From Heyndrickxia ginsengihumi (GTDB lineage Bacteria > Bacillota > Bacilli > Bacillales > Bacillaceae_C): a stretch of DNA of 64,000 nucleotides. The notes beneath the pieces were generated by a model that had not been told where the DNA came from, made no database searches, and worked only from the letters and a program-made list of their open reading frames with translations. Of this stretch, positions 47,061 through 57,585 are shown one piece after another. Where the stretch lies: positions 62,001-126,000 of the forward strand of contig NZ_JAAIWK010000005.1 in NCBI RefSeq assembly GCF_011008565.1, given 5' to 3'. Each line of letters opens with the position of its first letter. Position 1 is the stretch's first letter. Position numbers and translations under genes: made by a program.

Positions 47061-47075
47061 AGCTTGCGCTAAAAA

Positions 47076-47118
47076 TAGAAGCCCCCCATCGCATAATAGA
47101 TTCAATGGGGGGCTTCTA
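47076..47118. terminator. Strong bidirectional terminator
   Basis: The perfect stem TAGAAGCCCCCCAT and complement has a 15-base loop. It lies about 50 bp beyond the lipoprotein gene's stop and would end that minus-strand transcript. Confidence 0.85.
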
Positions 47119-47169
47119 TACTATTTAGAAGGATAACATTTCTTTATTCTCATTTTGCTTTGTTCAGCC

Positions 47170-48141
47170 TTACTGAGCTGTAATTTTTTTCGTTTTTTTG
47201 TTTACACTGTACCAGCCACGGGTTACACTATGACCTACACCAGTGCTTGGGTCATCTATGACTTTTTCATAAACATGAATAATATAGTTTCCTTGACCAT
47301 CATCGTGATCGTATTGAACGATCGTTTTGTCATCGGAGTCGACACCTAAGTATTGCTTAACTAAATTGACAGCTTCTTCTTGTGTTAAGCTTTGATTTGT
47401 TCCTTGATTCGTACCGGAGTCTTGTGATTGATCAGAAGACTGGCTTGAACTTTGACTTGAACCTTGGCTAGAGCCTTCTTGCTGATTAGTGTTTGTATTA
47501 GTATTTGAACTTGTTGCTTTTGAGCTTGTATCTTGGTTAGATTTTGTATTATCTGATGAACTTTTTTGCGGCTGGGCTGACGTTTGCTCAGTATCAGACG
47601 CAGATGTTTTTGCTCCATTTACTGCTTGCTTTATTAAACTCTTGATTGTACTTTTTTGCTCAGAGATTGCAGGGTGTTCTAACGTGTTTTTACTTAATGC
47701 TTTATTTAAGACGTCGTTTGCTTCATCATATTGATTGTTGGCAAGAAGTGCTTTTCCCTTTTTTATGCTCTTCTCCAAGGATTTTTTTTGTCTTAATAAT
47801 GTTTGATCCTTATGAATCAGTGATTTCGCTTTTGACTTTGCTCTTTTTAGAAGTGAATCATTTCCTTTCATTGCTACCACCTGCTTCGCCTTTTTCAAAC
47901 TTATATCTAATTTCCCTTGTTTTATAGCTTGTTCACTATCAAGCAATAGTTGTGTAGCCTTAATATAGGAAGAGATTTCATCTGTTTCTTTTTCGTTCTG
48001 CGCTTTTTCAAATAAACTGACGGCTTTTGAATAATCTCCATCGTTAAAAGCATCTTTTCCTTTTGTTAAATTGTCTGAATACGCTTGTGGTGTGCATCCA
48101 ACTAATAAAAGAGCAATTACTAAAATCGACAATTTTTTCAC
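47170..48141 (-). CDS. Lipoprotein with TPR-like N-terminal region and Ser/Gln/Thr-rich linker
   Basis: The 323-residue protein has a lipobox LLLVGC (lipidated Cys16). Residues about 20-170 are helical with TPR-like units (KGKDAFNDGDYSKAVSLFEKA and similar). A low-complexity Ser/Gln/Asn/Thr linker spans about 180-250, and a conserved C-terminal domain begins at LTQEEAVNLVKQYLG. It is probably anchored on the outer face of the membrane with the last domain reaching into the wall. The start is GTG 48141 behind GGGGGG. Function unknown. Confidence 0.78.
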   Translation of the reverse strand: MKKLSILVIALLLVGCTPQAYSDNLTKGKDAFNDGDYSKAVSLFEKAQNEKETDEISSYIKATQLLLDSEQAIKQGKLDISLKKAKQVVAMKGNDSLLKRAKSKAKSLIHKDQTLLRQKKSLEKSIKKGKALLANNQYDEANDVLNKALSKNTLEHPAISEQKSTIKSLIKQAVNGAKTSASDTEQTSAQPQKSSSDNTKSNQDTSSKATSSNTNTNTNQQEGSSQGSSQSSSQSSDQSQDSGTNQGTNQSLTQEEAVNLVKQYLGVDSDDKTIVQYDHDDGQGNYIIHVYEKVIDDPSTGVGHSVTRGWYSVNKKTKKITAQ

Positions 48142-48701
48142 ATACGTCCCCCCCGATCATAGTGCTTCTATAAGTAAATGTTAACACGAAAAAGCAATAG
48201 GGTCATTAAAATCTTGGGTGAATTCCCAAATAATTGTAAAAAACGAAAGTGTTTTCATATTTAAAAAGGAAACATAAACAAATATTTTACCTTTTATTAT
48301 TCATTGGGAGATAAAAAATTATCCTTCAAAAATAAAGAGTGTGGGCTATTTTACCATTGAAAACTAGATGGAGAAAGATAAAATGAACATATTAGAAATT
48401 GTATTTATGTAGGCCTTTTGTAGTGCTAATATAAATGACTTTTTCAATTCGACATGCTTCAACATACTATTACAAGTGCATTACAAATATGACGAGAAAC
48501 TCCTAATAGCTATGAAATATGTTATAATGTGGTATAAATTGTACTTGTTTTTTACATTAATAATAATGGGAATAAAACTAATTTTAGATGGTATAGAAGT
48601 AGTATTATACAATTTTAAAATATAAAGGTCCTTATTAAAAAATAGAATAGAAACTATTATATAAATAGAATTTATAGCTAAAAATTGGGGGTATAAAATT
48701 T
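48142..48701. other. 560-bp AT-rich intergenic region without a visible gene
   Basis: The region separates the lipoprotein gene from galU. A short hairpin (TTGGG / CCCAA) lies at 48214-48229, and TATAAT at 48523-48528 may be a -10 box for galU, although no good -35 box is present at 17 bp. No frame with a ribosome site is visible. It may contain a long 5' leader. Confidence 0.5.
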
Positions 48702-49586
48702 ATGAAGAAAGTAAGAAAAGCAATTATTCCGGCTGCGGGTTTGGGGACAAGATTTTTACCTGCTACAAAAGCAATGCCGAAAGAAATGTTGCCAATTGTT
48801 GATAAGCCAACGATTCAATATATTATTGAAGAGGCTGTTGAAGCAGGAATCGAAGATATTATTATTGTTACAGGCAAAGGAAAGCGGGCAATTGAAGATC
48901 ATTTTGATCGTGCTCCGGAACTAGAACAAAATCTTGCTTCAAAAGGTAAGCATGAACTTCTTGAAAAAGTAAATTACTCCTCGAATTTAGCTAATATCCA
49001 CTACATTCGCCAAAAAGAGCCAAAAGGACTTGGACATGCTGTTTGGAGTGCACGCAGTTTTATTGGTGATGAACCATTCGCAGTTCTATTAGGCGATGAT
49101 ATCGTTCAAAGTGAAACTCCATGCTTAAAACAATTAATGGACAAATATGAAGAAACACATTCTTCTATTATTGGTGTTCAACAAGTACCTTCAGAAGAAA
49201 CTCATCGTTATGGCATTATTGACCCAACAGCACAAAATGGCCGACTTTATGAAGTTAATAATTTTGTTGAAAAACCTGCCCAAGGAACTGCTCCATCTAA
49301 TTTAGCGATCATGGGACGTTATGTACTAACACCGGAAATTTTTACACTTCTAGAAAATCAAGAAACAGGTGCAGGAGGGGAAATTCAATTAACAGATGCA
49401 ATCCAAAAACTAAATACAACACAGCGCGTATTTGCCTACGATTTTGATGGCAAACGTTATGATGTCGGAGAAAAATTAGGATTCGTAAAAACGACAATAG
49501 AATTTGCTTTGCAACATGAAGAAATAAGACAAGATGTCATTAAAGTAATAGACGAATTGCTACAAGAATACAAAATAAAGTCTTAA
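48702..49586 (+). CDS. galU: UTP-glucose-1-phosphate uridylyltransferase
   Basis: The 294-residue nucleotidyltransferase has [20 protein letters not shown] (about 11-30) for nucleotide binding, [10 protein letters not shown] and the [13 protein letters not shown] loop. It makes UDP-glucose for teichoic acid glucosylation, glycolipids and exopolysaccharide. It matches the GtaB/GalU family in length and stands first in a wall-polymer locus. GGGGGT precedes the ATG. Confidence 0.93.
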   Translation: MKKVRKAIIPAAGLGTRFLPATKAMPKEMLPIVDKPTIQYIIEEAVEAGIEDIIIVTGKGKRAIEDHFDRAPELEQNLASKGKHELLEKVNYSSNLANIHYIRQKEPKGLGHAVWSARSFIGDEPFAVLLGDDIVQSETPCLKQLMDKYEETHSSIIGVQQVPSEETHRYGIIDPTAQNGRLYEVNNFVEKPAQGTAPSNLAIMGRYVLTPEIFTLLENQETGAGGEIQLTDAIQKLNTTQRVFAYDFDGKRYDVGEKLGFVKTTIEFALQHEEIRQDVIKVIDELLQEYKIKS

Positions 49587-49621
49587 TAATAATTAATTAT
49601 TAGAAAGATGTGATAAATAGA

Positions 49622-52600
49622 ATGGATTTCTTTGAAATTTCTTTTTATACTTTGAGGGAAAACTTTTTGATTATGACTATAGAAGATGAAAAATTTCCTG
49701 TAGAGAATTTTCAACTTTTATTTGTTAACAGAGAGTCGAAAAAAATCCAAAGTGTAACTCCTGAAATAGAAAACAATAAAAACGGAAAATTTATTAATAT
49801 AGATTTAAATGGAATTTATTTTGATGATAAGAGTAAAAATATTATTGATTTATATATTAATAGAGAAAATAAAAAAATAAAAATAAAATATAACACAGTT
49901 AATTTAAAAACTAGGGTTAATAAATATTTGCCGAATGAATATCGGTTAAATTCTAATAGAGTTGTTGTTCCTTATTTAACTAAATTAAACACATTGTCTC
50001 TTTTATATGGTAATGCAACTGAAGTGTTTAAAAGCTATTGTAATAAAATTGATGAGAAGATCACTGCTCAGAATGTTGAATTTAATCAGAATAATGTTAT
50101 TTTGACATTTAAAGAAAATCTTTTAAATATTAATAACTCTCCATTGTATTTGGCTGTTCAAAATAAAAAAGATAATAGTATAGTTGGAATTACCTTTGAG
50201 ATATTGAGTGCTAATCCTTTAAAATTGCAATTTCCTTTTGAAAGCATTAGAGATTTAAAACATGAATTAGAATATTATTTATATCTAATACAAAAGAATG
50301 GTGGGTATAATTTAGTTAAATATAGAATTGGATTAGATCAAAATATTAGTGAAGAAAGCCAGAGATTTTTTAACTCATTTGAAATAAATCGAACTAAAAA
50401 AATATTACCGTACATTACTTCAAAAGGGGAGCTATCTTTTTTAATTGGAAACGATGAGATCTTGGATAAAAGAATCTATAGTGTAGTACGTAATGATGTA
50501 TACATTGATCAATTTTCATTAAATAATAAAACATTGAAAATTTCCTTGAAAGAATCAGATAATATAGATTTTCAAGGTGAGTACGCAATATATATTAAAA
50601 ATCGTAAAAGTTCAGATGTAATTACTTTGAATACGGAAGAAGTACTTTTTGATCCATTAAAAAGGGAAATTAACATTAACTTACTGTCACTATTTGACAA
50701 AAATAACATTTTTGAGCTTAATCAAAGATGGTTTTTGTATGTGAAATTTTACAAAGAAGAACAGGTTATAATTTCACAGGTGAAAAAAGAAGGTATTTGG
50801 GTTGAATCTGCTCTTCAAAGACATATGAGCCCACTTGAAATAAATAAAGACTTAAGTCTAATAGTATATATTTCTGGTAAAAATGAGCTAGGGATTTTAT
50901 GTGGAGATCAATCGATATATAATAGAGAAGTTTATAAAAAATTATCTGGATATACAAATATCCATGATATTAGACTTATTGGTACTAATATACATTTCAG
51001 TATCAATAATTATGGTTATAACATGGATAATCTAAAACTTGCTATTATATTTAAGGAAAGAAAAACAAAAGAAGAGTGGAAACAGGAGTTAAACTATAAA
51101 TCTAAAGATGGTTTAATATCTATAATTTTAAATCTAGATTCATTTATACAGGAGTATAAAACTAAACAATCACGATGGGATTTGTATCTAGAAATTCAAA
51201 CATACAGAATAATAGAAACTAATAGGATAGGATATTTTGATGCTCCGGTAAAACCAGCGTATGACAGGTTTTTAGATAGCATAATAACGGACACCCCTAA
51301 TTCAGTTACTCCATATTTAACTTCTAAAAACGAATTATCAATCGTTGTGAAGCCTGAAATTAATTTGAATTCTGAAAAAGTTAAAGCTGATATGAAGCTA
51401 ACTAAGTTTAAAATGAGAGGACCATTGATAAGTGGACAAGTATCCTTAAAATTACATGAATGTAATGTCTATGAGGTTACTTCTGTCATGCTAAAGTATC
51501 GTGATAAAATCGAAGTAGTAGAATATAAGTTTGAGGCAAAAGAAAAAAAGGATAATACAAACAACTCTCAAGTATTCTTTAAAGTTGACCTAAGTTCACT
51601 AGAGCTGCAGAATTACTATTGGGATTTATTTGTTGTAGTTAAAATTAACAATAGAGAATATGCCCTTAAAATTAAAAATCCAACTAAAGAAGTTAAAAAG
51701 GCAATTGACAAAAAAGTAGTAAGATATTCTTATACAGATAAAAATGGTTTTCTAATATATCCATATGTTACTTCGGTAAATACATTGGCTATCGGATATA
51801 AAGAAAAGGAAGCTTATGAATCTACATTTTATAAAATAAAAGAGAATCTAGCTTATTATACTTATAGGCTATTTAAAAATTATTTTAATAATAAAGGTAT
51901 ATGGCTTGGTTATGAAAAATTTTCTGAGGGTGCTCAGGACAATGGATACTACTTTTTTAAATATTGCTATGAAAATAGCAAACGGAAAAATTTTTACTAT
52001 ATAATTAAGGAAAGTTCTCCAGATTATTCAAATGTTATTGGTATGAAGGATAAGGTTCTAAAATTTATGAGTTTTAAATATATGTTGTATATGTTTGCTG
52101 CTGAGTTGCTTATTTCTTCTGAATCAAAAGGGCATTCATATGATATTCGTATTGAAAAAGGTAGACTAAAAAAAGCCTTAAAAAATAAAAAACAAGTATT
52201 TTTGCAACATGGTGTTACAGCATTAAAAAGAGTTGATTACGTATTTAATAAAAATTCAACGCATGCGGTTGATTTATTTGTGGCTACTTCTGATTATGAA
52301 AAGAATATTATTAAAAATAATTTTGGTTATAATGATAATGAAATTATTACAACTGGTTTTTGTAGATGGGATGTTCTAAAGGATTTATCTGGGGAAGAAA
52401 AAATAATATTTCTTATGCCAACCTGGAGAACTTGGATGGATGATTTACCAGAATCAAAATTCAGAGAAACAGAGTATTATAAGAAATATGTTGGCTTTTT
52501 AAATTCAAATGTACTTGTTGATTTCCTTGAAACAGAAAATATAATATTACAATTTTATATACATCCAAAATTTAAGGCCTACATTGATAACTTTAAAACG

Positions 52601-52987
52601 AACTCAAAAAATATTAAGATTTTACAATATGGGGAAGAAAAAGTAAATGAGTTATTAATGAAATCATCGCTATTAATAACAGACTACTCAAGTGTAGCGT
52701 GGGAAATGTTTTATATGAAAAAACCAGTAATTTTTTACCAATTTGATATTGAAGATTATAATAATTTTCAAGGTAGTTATTTAGATATGGAAAATGATTT
52801 GTTCGGAGATAGAGTATTTGATGTTGATCAACTTGTAAAAATGGTCAAGGATTATTATCAGAGAGATTTTAAAGAAAAACCTAACTATGGTTTACTTAGA
52901 AGTAAGTATTTTAAATACGTAGATAATAAGAATTGTGAACGGACATATAAGGCTATTATGGATAAGAAAAAAAAGAACATCCTTTAA
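49622..52987 (+). CDS. CDP-glycerol glycerophosphotransferase-family protein with five tandem N-terminal modules
   Basis: The 1121-residue protein ends in a TagF/TagB-type catalytic domain (about 735-1115): His863 in FLQHGVTALK, MPTWRTWMDD, His981 in YIHPKFKAY and LLITDYSSVAWE. Before it, a motif of the form PYxTxxNxLS occurs near residues 113, 260, 411, 560 and 710, an almost constant 150-residue period, indicating tandem beta-rich modules. It probably polymerises or adds polyol-phosphate units at the membrane. The start ATG 49622 is preferred; a GTG at 49610 is possible. Composition is AT-rich compared with galU. The gene is much longer than ordinary TagF (about 750). Confidence 0.82.
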   Translation: MDFFEISFYTLRENFLIMTIEDEKFPVENFQLLFVNRESKKIQSVTPEIENNKNGKFINIDLNGIYFDDKSKNIIDLYINRENKKIKIKYNTVNLKTRVNKYLPNEYRLNSNRVVVPYLTKLNTLSLLYGNATEVFKSYCNKIDEKITAQNVEFNQNNVILTFKENLLNINNSPLYLAVQNKKDNSIVGITFEILSANPLKLQFPFESIRDLKHELEYYLYLIQKNGGYNLVKYRIGLDQNISEESQRFFNSFEINRTKKILPYITSKGELSFLIGNDEILDKRIYSVVRNDVYIDQFSLNNKTLKISLKESDNIDFQGEYAIYIKNRKSSDVITLNTEEVLFDPLKREININLLSLFDKNNIFELNQRWFLYVKFYKEEQVIISQVKKEGIWVESALQRHMSPLEINKDLSLIVYISGKNELGILCGDQSIYNREVYKKLSGYTNIHDIRLIGTNIHFSINNYGYNMDNLKLAIIFKERKTKEEWKQELNYKSKDGLISIILNLDSFIQEYKTKQSRWDLYLEIQTYRIIETNRIGYFDAPVKPAYDRFLDSIITDTPNSVTPYLTSKNELSIVVKPEINLNSEKVKADMKLTKFKMRGPLISGQVSLKLHECNVYEVTSVMLKYRDKIEVVEYKFEAKEKKDNTNNSQVFFKVDLSSLELQNYYWDLFVVVKINNREYALKIKNPTKEVKKAIDKKVVRYSYTDKNGFLIYPYVTSVNTLAIGYKEKEAYESTFYKIKENLAYYTYRLFKNYFNNKGIWLGYEKFSEGAQDNGYYFFKYCYENSKRKNFYYIIKESSPDYSNVIGMKDKVLKFMSFKYMLYMFAAELLISSESKGHSYDIRIEKGRLKKALKNKKQVFLQHGVTALKRVDYVFNKNSTHAVDLFVATSDYEKNIIKNNFGYNDNEIITTGFCRWDVLKDLSGEEKIIFLMPTWRTWMDDLPESKFRETEYYKKYVGFLNSNVLVDFLETENIILQFYIHPKFKAYIDNFKTNSKNIKILQYGEEKVNELLMKSSLLITDYSSVAWEMFYMKKPVIFYQFDIEDYNNFQGSYLDMENDLFGDRVFDVDQLVKMVKDYYQRDFKEKPNYGLLRSKYFKYVDNKNCERTYKAIMDKKKKNIL

Positions 52988-53012
52988 ATAATAAACATGT
53001 CGTCTAAAATTT

Positions 53013-53041
53013 AAGAACGCTTTTTTAGCGTTCCTTTTTTA
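53013..53041 (+). terminator. Rho-independent terminator
   Basis: The stem GAACGCT / AGCGTTC with a T-rich loop is followed by TTTTTT. It ends the galU-to-first-transferase transcript, so the next transferase may have its own promoter in the 125 bases that follow. Confidence 0.88.
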
Positions 53042-53175
53042 TAATAGACTTTTAAGTAGTGCACTTATTTTTTTGAAAGTATTTCTATCTTATGTAAACA
53101 TTTACTGTGGGTTATTAATCCCTTGAACTTGATTTTTTATGTTGTTGATAATCTTAAGTTAAAGGAATGATGCAA

Positions 53176-55419
53176 GTGAAGAAAATTAAGTATAGTCAAA
53201 TGTTACCCACAACAAAAATTGATTATAGTGTTGTTAAAGAAAAATTATCTATTAGTGACATTTTATTGGATATAAAAGAAGAAAAAATAACGTTTAAAAT
53301 TAAAAAATATAAATTTTTAGATCTTTTGAATTTACAATTAGTTATACAAGAGAGAAGATCCAAAATTAGATGGATTAAGAAGTTAACTAGCAATTCTATC
53401 AAGAGTAATGGAGTAATTGTTATTAATGTGGGCCAATTTATACAGAAATATAGTCATATGGTATCACGTTGGGATTTTTATCTAATTGAAGAATGTAATG
53501 ATTTAGGTGTGATAAAAGAATATCGAATAGGCTTATTTGATAGGGATGTTCAATTTAAGCATATGAGATATTTCCAATCTTTTGTATCAGAAGGAACTAA
53601 TTTAGTAACACCTTATTTAACTACCAAAAATGGTTTTTCACTAGTAATAAAGAATTATTTGAATTTATCAAATGAAAAATTATCATTTCGCATGAAATTA
53701 TTAAAGTTTAATATGAATAATAGTACTATTACAGGTCATTTAAAACTAAAATTTTTAGAATTAAAGTCATACGAAATAAAATCCTTATTACTTATATATA
53801 GAAATAAAAATGAAAATATTAAATATGAGTTTCAAATTAATGAAGTTAGAAAGAAGAATTACTCATCTGTTTATTTTTGTTTAGATATTTCTAACTTACT
53901 GTTTGAAAATTATTACTGGGATTTTTATTTAGTAATTCAAGTTGATGGGGAAGAATTTTTCTTGAGAATTAAAAATCCTTCATTCAAAGTTAAGAAAAAA
54001 ATTAACCACAGTATTCGTCAGTCATATACCTATGATAATGGATATTGGATCTATCCATATATTACAGCAGTAAATTCAATTGCTCTGATTTATAAAGAAA
54101 AGGAAAAATATGAAAGCGAATTTTATAGATTTAAGGAAAGACTAGCCTACCTTTTTTATATAATTTTCAAATTTTACTTTGATCGAAAAAAAATATGGCT
54201 TGCTTTTGAAAAATTCTCTGAATCTGCTCAAGATAATGCTTACTTCTTTTTTAAATATTGTTATGAACATAATAAAAAGGATAGTTTTTACTATATTATA
54301 AAAAAAGATTCCTCTGATTATAAAAATCTTTTTGAAATGGATGATAAGGTAATAGAATATATGAGTTTTAAATATATGGTATATTTATATGCTGCAAAGT
54401 TACTTATATCTTCAGAATCTAAAGGACATGTTTATAATATTAGAGCCCAGCGTGGGAGAATAAAACAGTCATTAAAAAGAAAAAAACTAGTCTTTCTACA
54501 ACATGGTGTTATCGGTTTAAAAAAAGTTGATCATATATTTAAAAAGACTAGTTCAAATGCGGTTAATTTATTTGTAGTTTCTTCTAATTATGAGAAATCA
54601 ATTATACGAGATAACTTTGGATATAAAGATGAGGAAATAATTTTAACTGGTTTAAGTCGGTGGGATCAATTAACTGATAAATCATGTGGTAAGAAGACAA
54701 TCCTACTAATGCCAACTTGGAGATCCTGGATGGATGATTGGACTGAGGAAAAATTTATTAAAACAGAGTATTATCGTCAATACACATCATTATTAAATTC
54801 TCTTGAACTAGAAAGAATTTTAGTTAAGTATGATATTGAGTTGAATTTTTATATTCATCCAAAGTTCAAAGCATATATTAGTAAATTCTCAAGTGCAAAT
54901 AAGAGAGTAAAAGTTTATAAGTATGGAGAGGAAAAAGTAAATGAACTACTAATGAGTTCTTCTTTACTTGTTACAGATTATTCAAGCGTAGCATGGGATA
55001 TGTACTATCAAAAGAAACCAGTTATTTTTTATCAATTCGATTATGAAGACTATAAAAAATATCAAGGTAGTTATTTAAATATGGAAAAAGAGATTTTTGG
55101 AGATAGAGTATTTAGCTTGTCGGGGCTCCTTACTATAATTAATGAGTATGCAGTTAGAGGATTTAAAGAAAAAAAGGAATTTGCTGATAAAAGGAATAAT
55201 TATTTTGCTTATATTGATTCGAAGAATTCAGAAAGAATTTTCGAGAATATTATTCAAAGACAAGATCTACTAAAAAGAAGAGTAGACTACGATAATTATT
55301 TAATAAAATTAAATTCAAATAAATTAATTCATAAATTATGGCAATATATGAAAAGAAATAGTCTAACTTCTAAATTAGCATTAAATATTAAGAGTGCTTT
55401 ATTAAAAGAAAAATTTTAA
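53176..55419 (+). CDS. CDP-glycerol glycerophosphotransferase-family protein (TagF-like)
   Basis: The protein of about 747 residues is a paralogue of the C-terminal two thirds of the preceding protein, matching segment by segment: RWDFYL, YRIGLFD, VTPYLTTKNGFSL (about 140), YYWDFYLV and YPYITAVNSIAL (about 290). The catalytic domain carries His443 in FLQHGVIGLK, MPTWRSWMDD, His561 in YIHPKFKAY and LLVTDYSSVAWD. GTG 53176 fits the AAAGGA at 53161-53166; ATG 53167 is possible but too close. It probably acts on the same wall polymer. The last 70 residues are basic and could bind the membrane. Confidence 0.82.
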   Translation: MKKIKYSQMLPTTKIDYSVVKEKLSISDILLDIKEEKITFKIKKYKFLDLLNLQLVIQERRSKIRWIKKLTSNSIKSNGVIVINVGQFIQKYSHMVSRWDFYLIEECNDLGVIKEYRIGLFDRDVQFKHMRYFQSFVSEGTNLVTPYLTTKNGFSLVIKNYLNLSNEKLSFRMKLLKFNMNNSTITGHLKLKFLELKSYEIKSLLLIYRNKNENIKYEFQINEVRKKNYSSVYFCLDISNLLFENYYWDFYLVIQVDGEEFFLRIKNPSFKVKKKINHSIRQSYTYDNGYWIYPYITAVNSIALIYKEKEKYESEFYRFKERLAYLFYIIFKFYFDRKKIWLAFEKFSESAQDNAYFFFKYCYEHNKKDSFYYIIKKDSSDYKNLFEMDDKVIEYMSFKYMVYLYAAKLLISSESKGHVYNIRAQRGRIKQSLKRKKLVFLQHGVIGLKKVDHIFKKTSSNAVNLFVVSSNYEKSIIRDNFGYKDEEIILTGLSRWDQLTDKSCGKKTILLMPTWRSWMDDWTEEKFIKTEYYRQYTSLLNSLELERILVKYDIELNFYIHPKFKAYISKFSSANKRVKVYKYGEEKVNELLMSSSLLVTDYSSVAWDMYYQKKPVIFYQFDYEDYKKYQGSYLNMEKEIFGDRVFSLSGLLTIINEYAVRGFKEKKEFADKRNNYFAYIDSKNSERIFENIIQRQDLLKRRVDYDNYLIKLNSNKLIHKLWQYMKRNSLTSKLALNIKSALLKEKF

Positions 55420-55451
55420 AAAATAGAAGTTTATACAAAAGGAGAATGAAA

Positions 55452-57458
55452 TTGTTTCAAGTTGAAAAGATTAATGTTAATAAGACGTTTATAAATATTA
55501 TTTTTTCTGCAAAGAAAGATTTTGATAATCTTAAATTAGAACTAAGGTTACGAGACACGGGTAGATTCCTAATGTATTCTTATGAAAATTGTTCTGAGGT
55601 AGATGTACACCATCATAACAATAATCATTATGAAGTTAACATTAGCTTGAAAGAACTCGTTAAATGCTTTCAAATAATAAACCCGGTAAAACAACTGGTC
55701 TATATAAATGTTATGGATGGTAATGGAAATTATTATGATCTTTTTATTAATGATAATATTAAAAAGCAGTTGAAAGAAATTAAAGAGATATCTCTTAATA
55801 AACTTGCAAAAATGACTCTAATAGGTAGAGGAAAAAATGAATTAGCATTTAAGATTCAAAAAAATACTTTAAGAAACAAAATAGATTATTTAAATATTGA
55901 TAATAAAAATAAAAAAATAATGCTAGCTGTTACTTCTTCTATAAAAAACTCTGAAGAAGAATTATTTATTGATAATTTGTATCTGAAAAAAAGAGTATTC
56001 AAGGATACTTTAGTGTATTCTGAAAGTTTGGAATTACAAAGATTAAGTAGTAATTTATTTAGTTTAGATTTTGAACAAATAAATAATTTTACTTATGATG
56101 ACATCATTACTGTTTTAGACTTTGTTGCAGAAGTAAAGGAAGACGGTATAAGTCTTGAGGCTGATTTAAAAAGGGATGAAGAGCTTAAAATTGAAGAAAT
56201 AAATATAAATAGTGATAATAAAATCAATCCATATTGGACACTTTCAAATGGATTATCTATTCGTGTAGAATCCCTTTTTAAAAGTATTATTATTAATTCT
56301 ATCAACTTAAATGGTTATTTATTATCACTAAAGTTAAAGAAAGAACTTAGCTCTACTAATAATATAAAATGTTTTCTTTTTAGAGAGCAAAAAATTTATA
56401 ATGACTTAGAATTAGTACCATTTAGAGAAATAAATGTGGTAAATAAAGAAGAAAATATATATATAAATTTAGATATAGAAGAAATATTTAAAAATTTAGA
56501 TACTAATATAAGACAAGCTTACCAGTTGTGTATAGAGAAAAATGAAGAAAGATATATTTTAGTAACAAACAATAAATTTGAAGATACTATATATGTAAAT
56601 AATAATATTAAGATTGCACTTATTTCTGATGATAATACGCTAAAAATTAGCATTGAACCAAATACAGAAAAAGCAGTCAAATTAGGTATCATTGGTTCAT
56701 GTTTTACGCGTCTAGCATTCAGTAGTAAAGATGATTTTTTTAATCCAGATTATAAAACGTACTTTAGTGTTGAATTTTCACATTTTTGGCCTTCGATAAT
56801 TAGCTTATTTAGCAACCCAATTGATTTCAAAGAAGAAAATTTTCCTGAAGTAAAGGGTACGGATCTTGTAAATTTGAAGAGGGAATTTGAAAAGTCAACT
56901 TTTAATGAACTTAAAAACAAAAATATTGAATATGTTTTAATTGACTTTTTTGTAGATGCAATTCATGGTGTTAGAAAATTTAAAGACAGAGATGCCTATG
57001 TGGTTCAACATGGTTCAATGCAAAGAACATCTTTTTTAAAAGACAAATTGTTGAAGGAAACTGAACAGTTTGATTATAGGAATCCCTCTTTTTGGGAAAA
57101 ATGGAAAAAGTCATGTGATCAATTTATTATGGAGCTAGAAAAATTGATAGACTTAGATAAAGTTATTCTTATTTGGGGAGGACTAGCAAAGGAATATTAT
57201 GATAAGAATAAATTAGTTAAAAATTTCGCAGGAGAGAAAAGATTTACAAATACTCAATTGAATTATTTTAATAATATATGGAATAAGATGAATAATTATT
57301 TTCTTTCTAAAGCTCCTAATGCCAAATTAATTGATATGAGAAAATATAACTATTTATCTACTATGGATCATAAGGATGCTTTTGGACCTCACCATTTTGA
57401 AAGCAACTATTATAAAAGTCTTATAGGTGAACTTTCAAAAATTGTTACAAGATCTTAA
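55452..57458 (+). CDS. DUF6270-like (SGNH-type) protein with N-terminal repeat modules
   Basis: The protein of about 668 residues has a C-terminal region starting near residue 415 with IIGSCFTRLAF, then VEYVLIDFFVD, VQHGSM and DAFGPHHFES, compatible with an SGNH-hydrolase-like fold of the DUF6270 type. The N-terminal part has repeats like those in the two transferases before it (LIGRGKNELAFKI near 120, NPYWTLSNGLSIRV near 256, LISDDNTLKISIE near 386). It may modify or trim a wall polymer by acyl transfer or removal. TTG 55452 suits AAAGGAGA at 55438-55445; ATG 55446 lies too near. The family call is moderate and the role is inferred. Confidence 0.6.
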   Translation: MFQVEKINVNKTFINIIFSAKKDFDNLKLELRLRDTGRFLMYSYENCSEVDVHHHNNNHYEVNISLKELVKCFQIINPVKQLVYINVMDGNGNYYDLFINDNIKKQLKEIKEISLNKLAKMTLIGRGKNELAFKIQKNTLRNKIDYLNIDNKNKKIMLAVTSSIKNSEEELFIDNLYLKKRVFKDTLVYSESLELQRLSSNLFSLDFEQINNFTYDDIITVLDFVAEVKEDGISLEADLKRDEELKIEEININSDNKINPYWTLSNGLSIRVESLFKSIIINSINLNGYLLSLKLKKELSSTNNIKCFLFREQKIYNDLELVPFREINVVNKEENIYINLDIEEIFKNLDTNIRQAYQLCIEKNEERYILVTNNKFEDTIYVNNNIKIALISDDNTLKISIEPNTEKAVKLGIIGSCFTRLAFSSKDDFFNPDYKTYFSVEFSHFWPSIISLFSNPIDFKEENFPEVKGTDLVNLKREFEKSTFNELKNKNIEYVLIDFFVDAIHGVRKFKDRDAYVVQHGSMQRTSFLKDKLLKETEQFDYRNPSFWEKWKKSCDQFIMELEKLIDLDKVILIWGGLAKEYYDKNKLVKNFAGEKRFTNTQLNYFNNIWNKMNNYFLSKAPNAKLIDMRKYNYLSTMDHKDAFGPHHFESNYYKSLIGELSKIVTRS

Positions 57459-57585
57459 AAATAACGATAAGTATATAGGATTGATTTGTAATTTGTAATA
57501 CGATACATTGATACTTAAAAATTATTAGTAGAGATTGATTAGTGAAGAATATAAATTTATTATGATGATTGGAGCCAATACTTAA

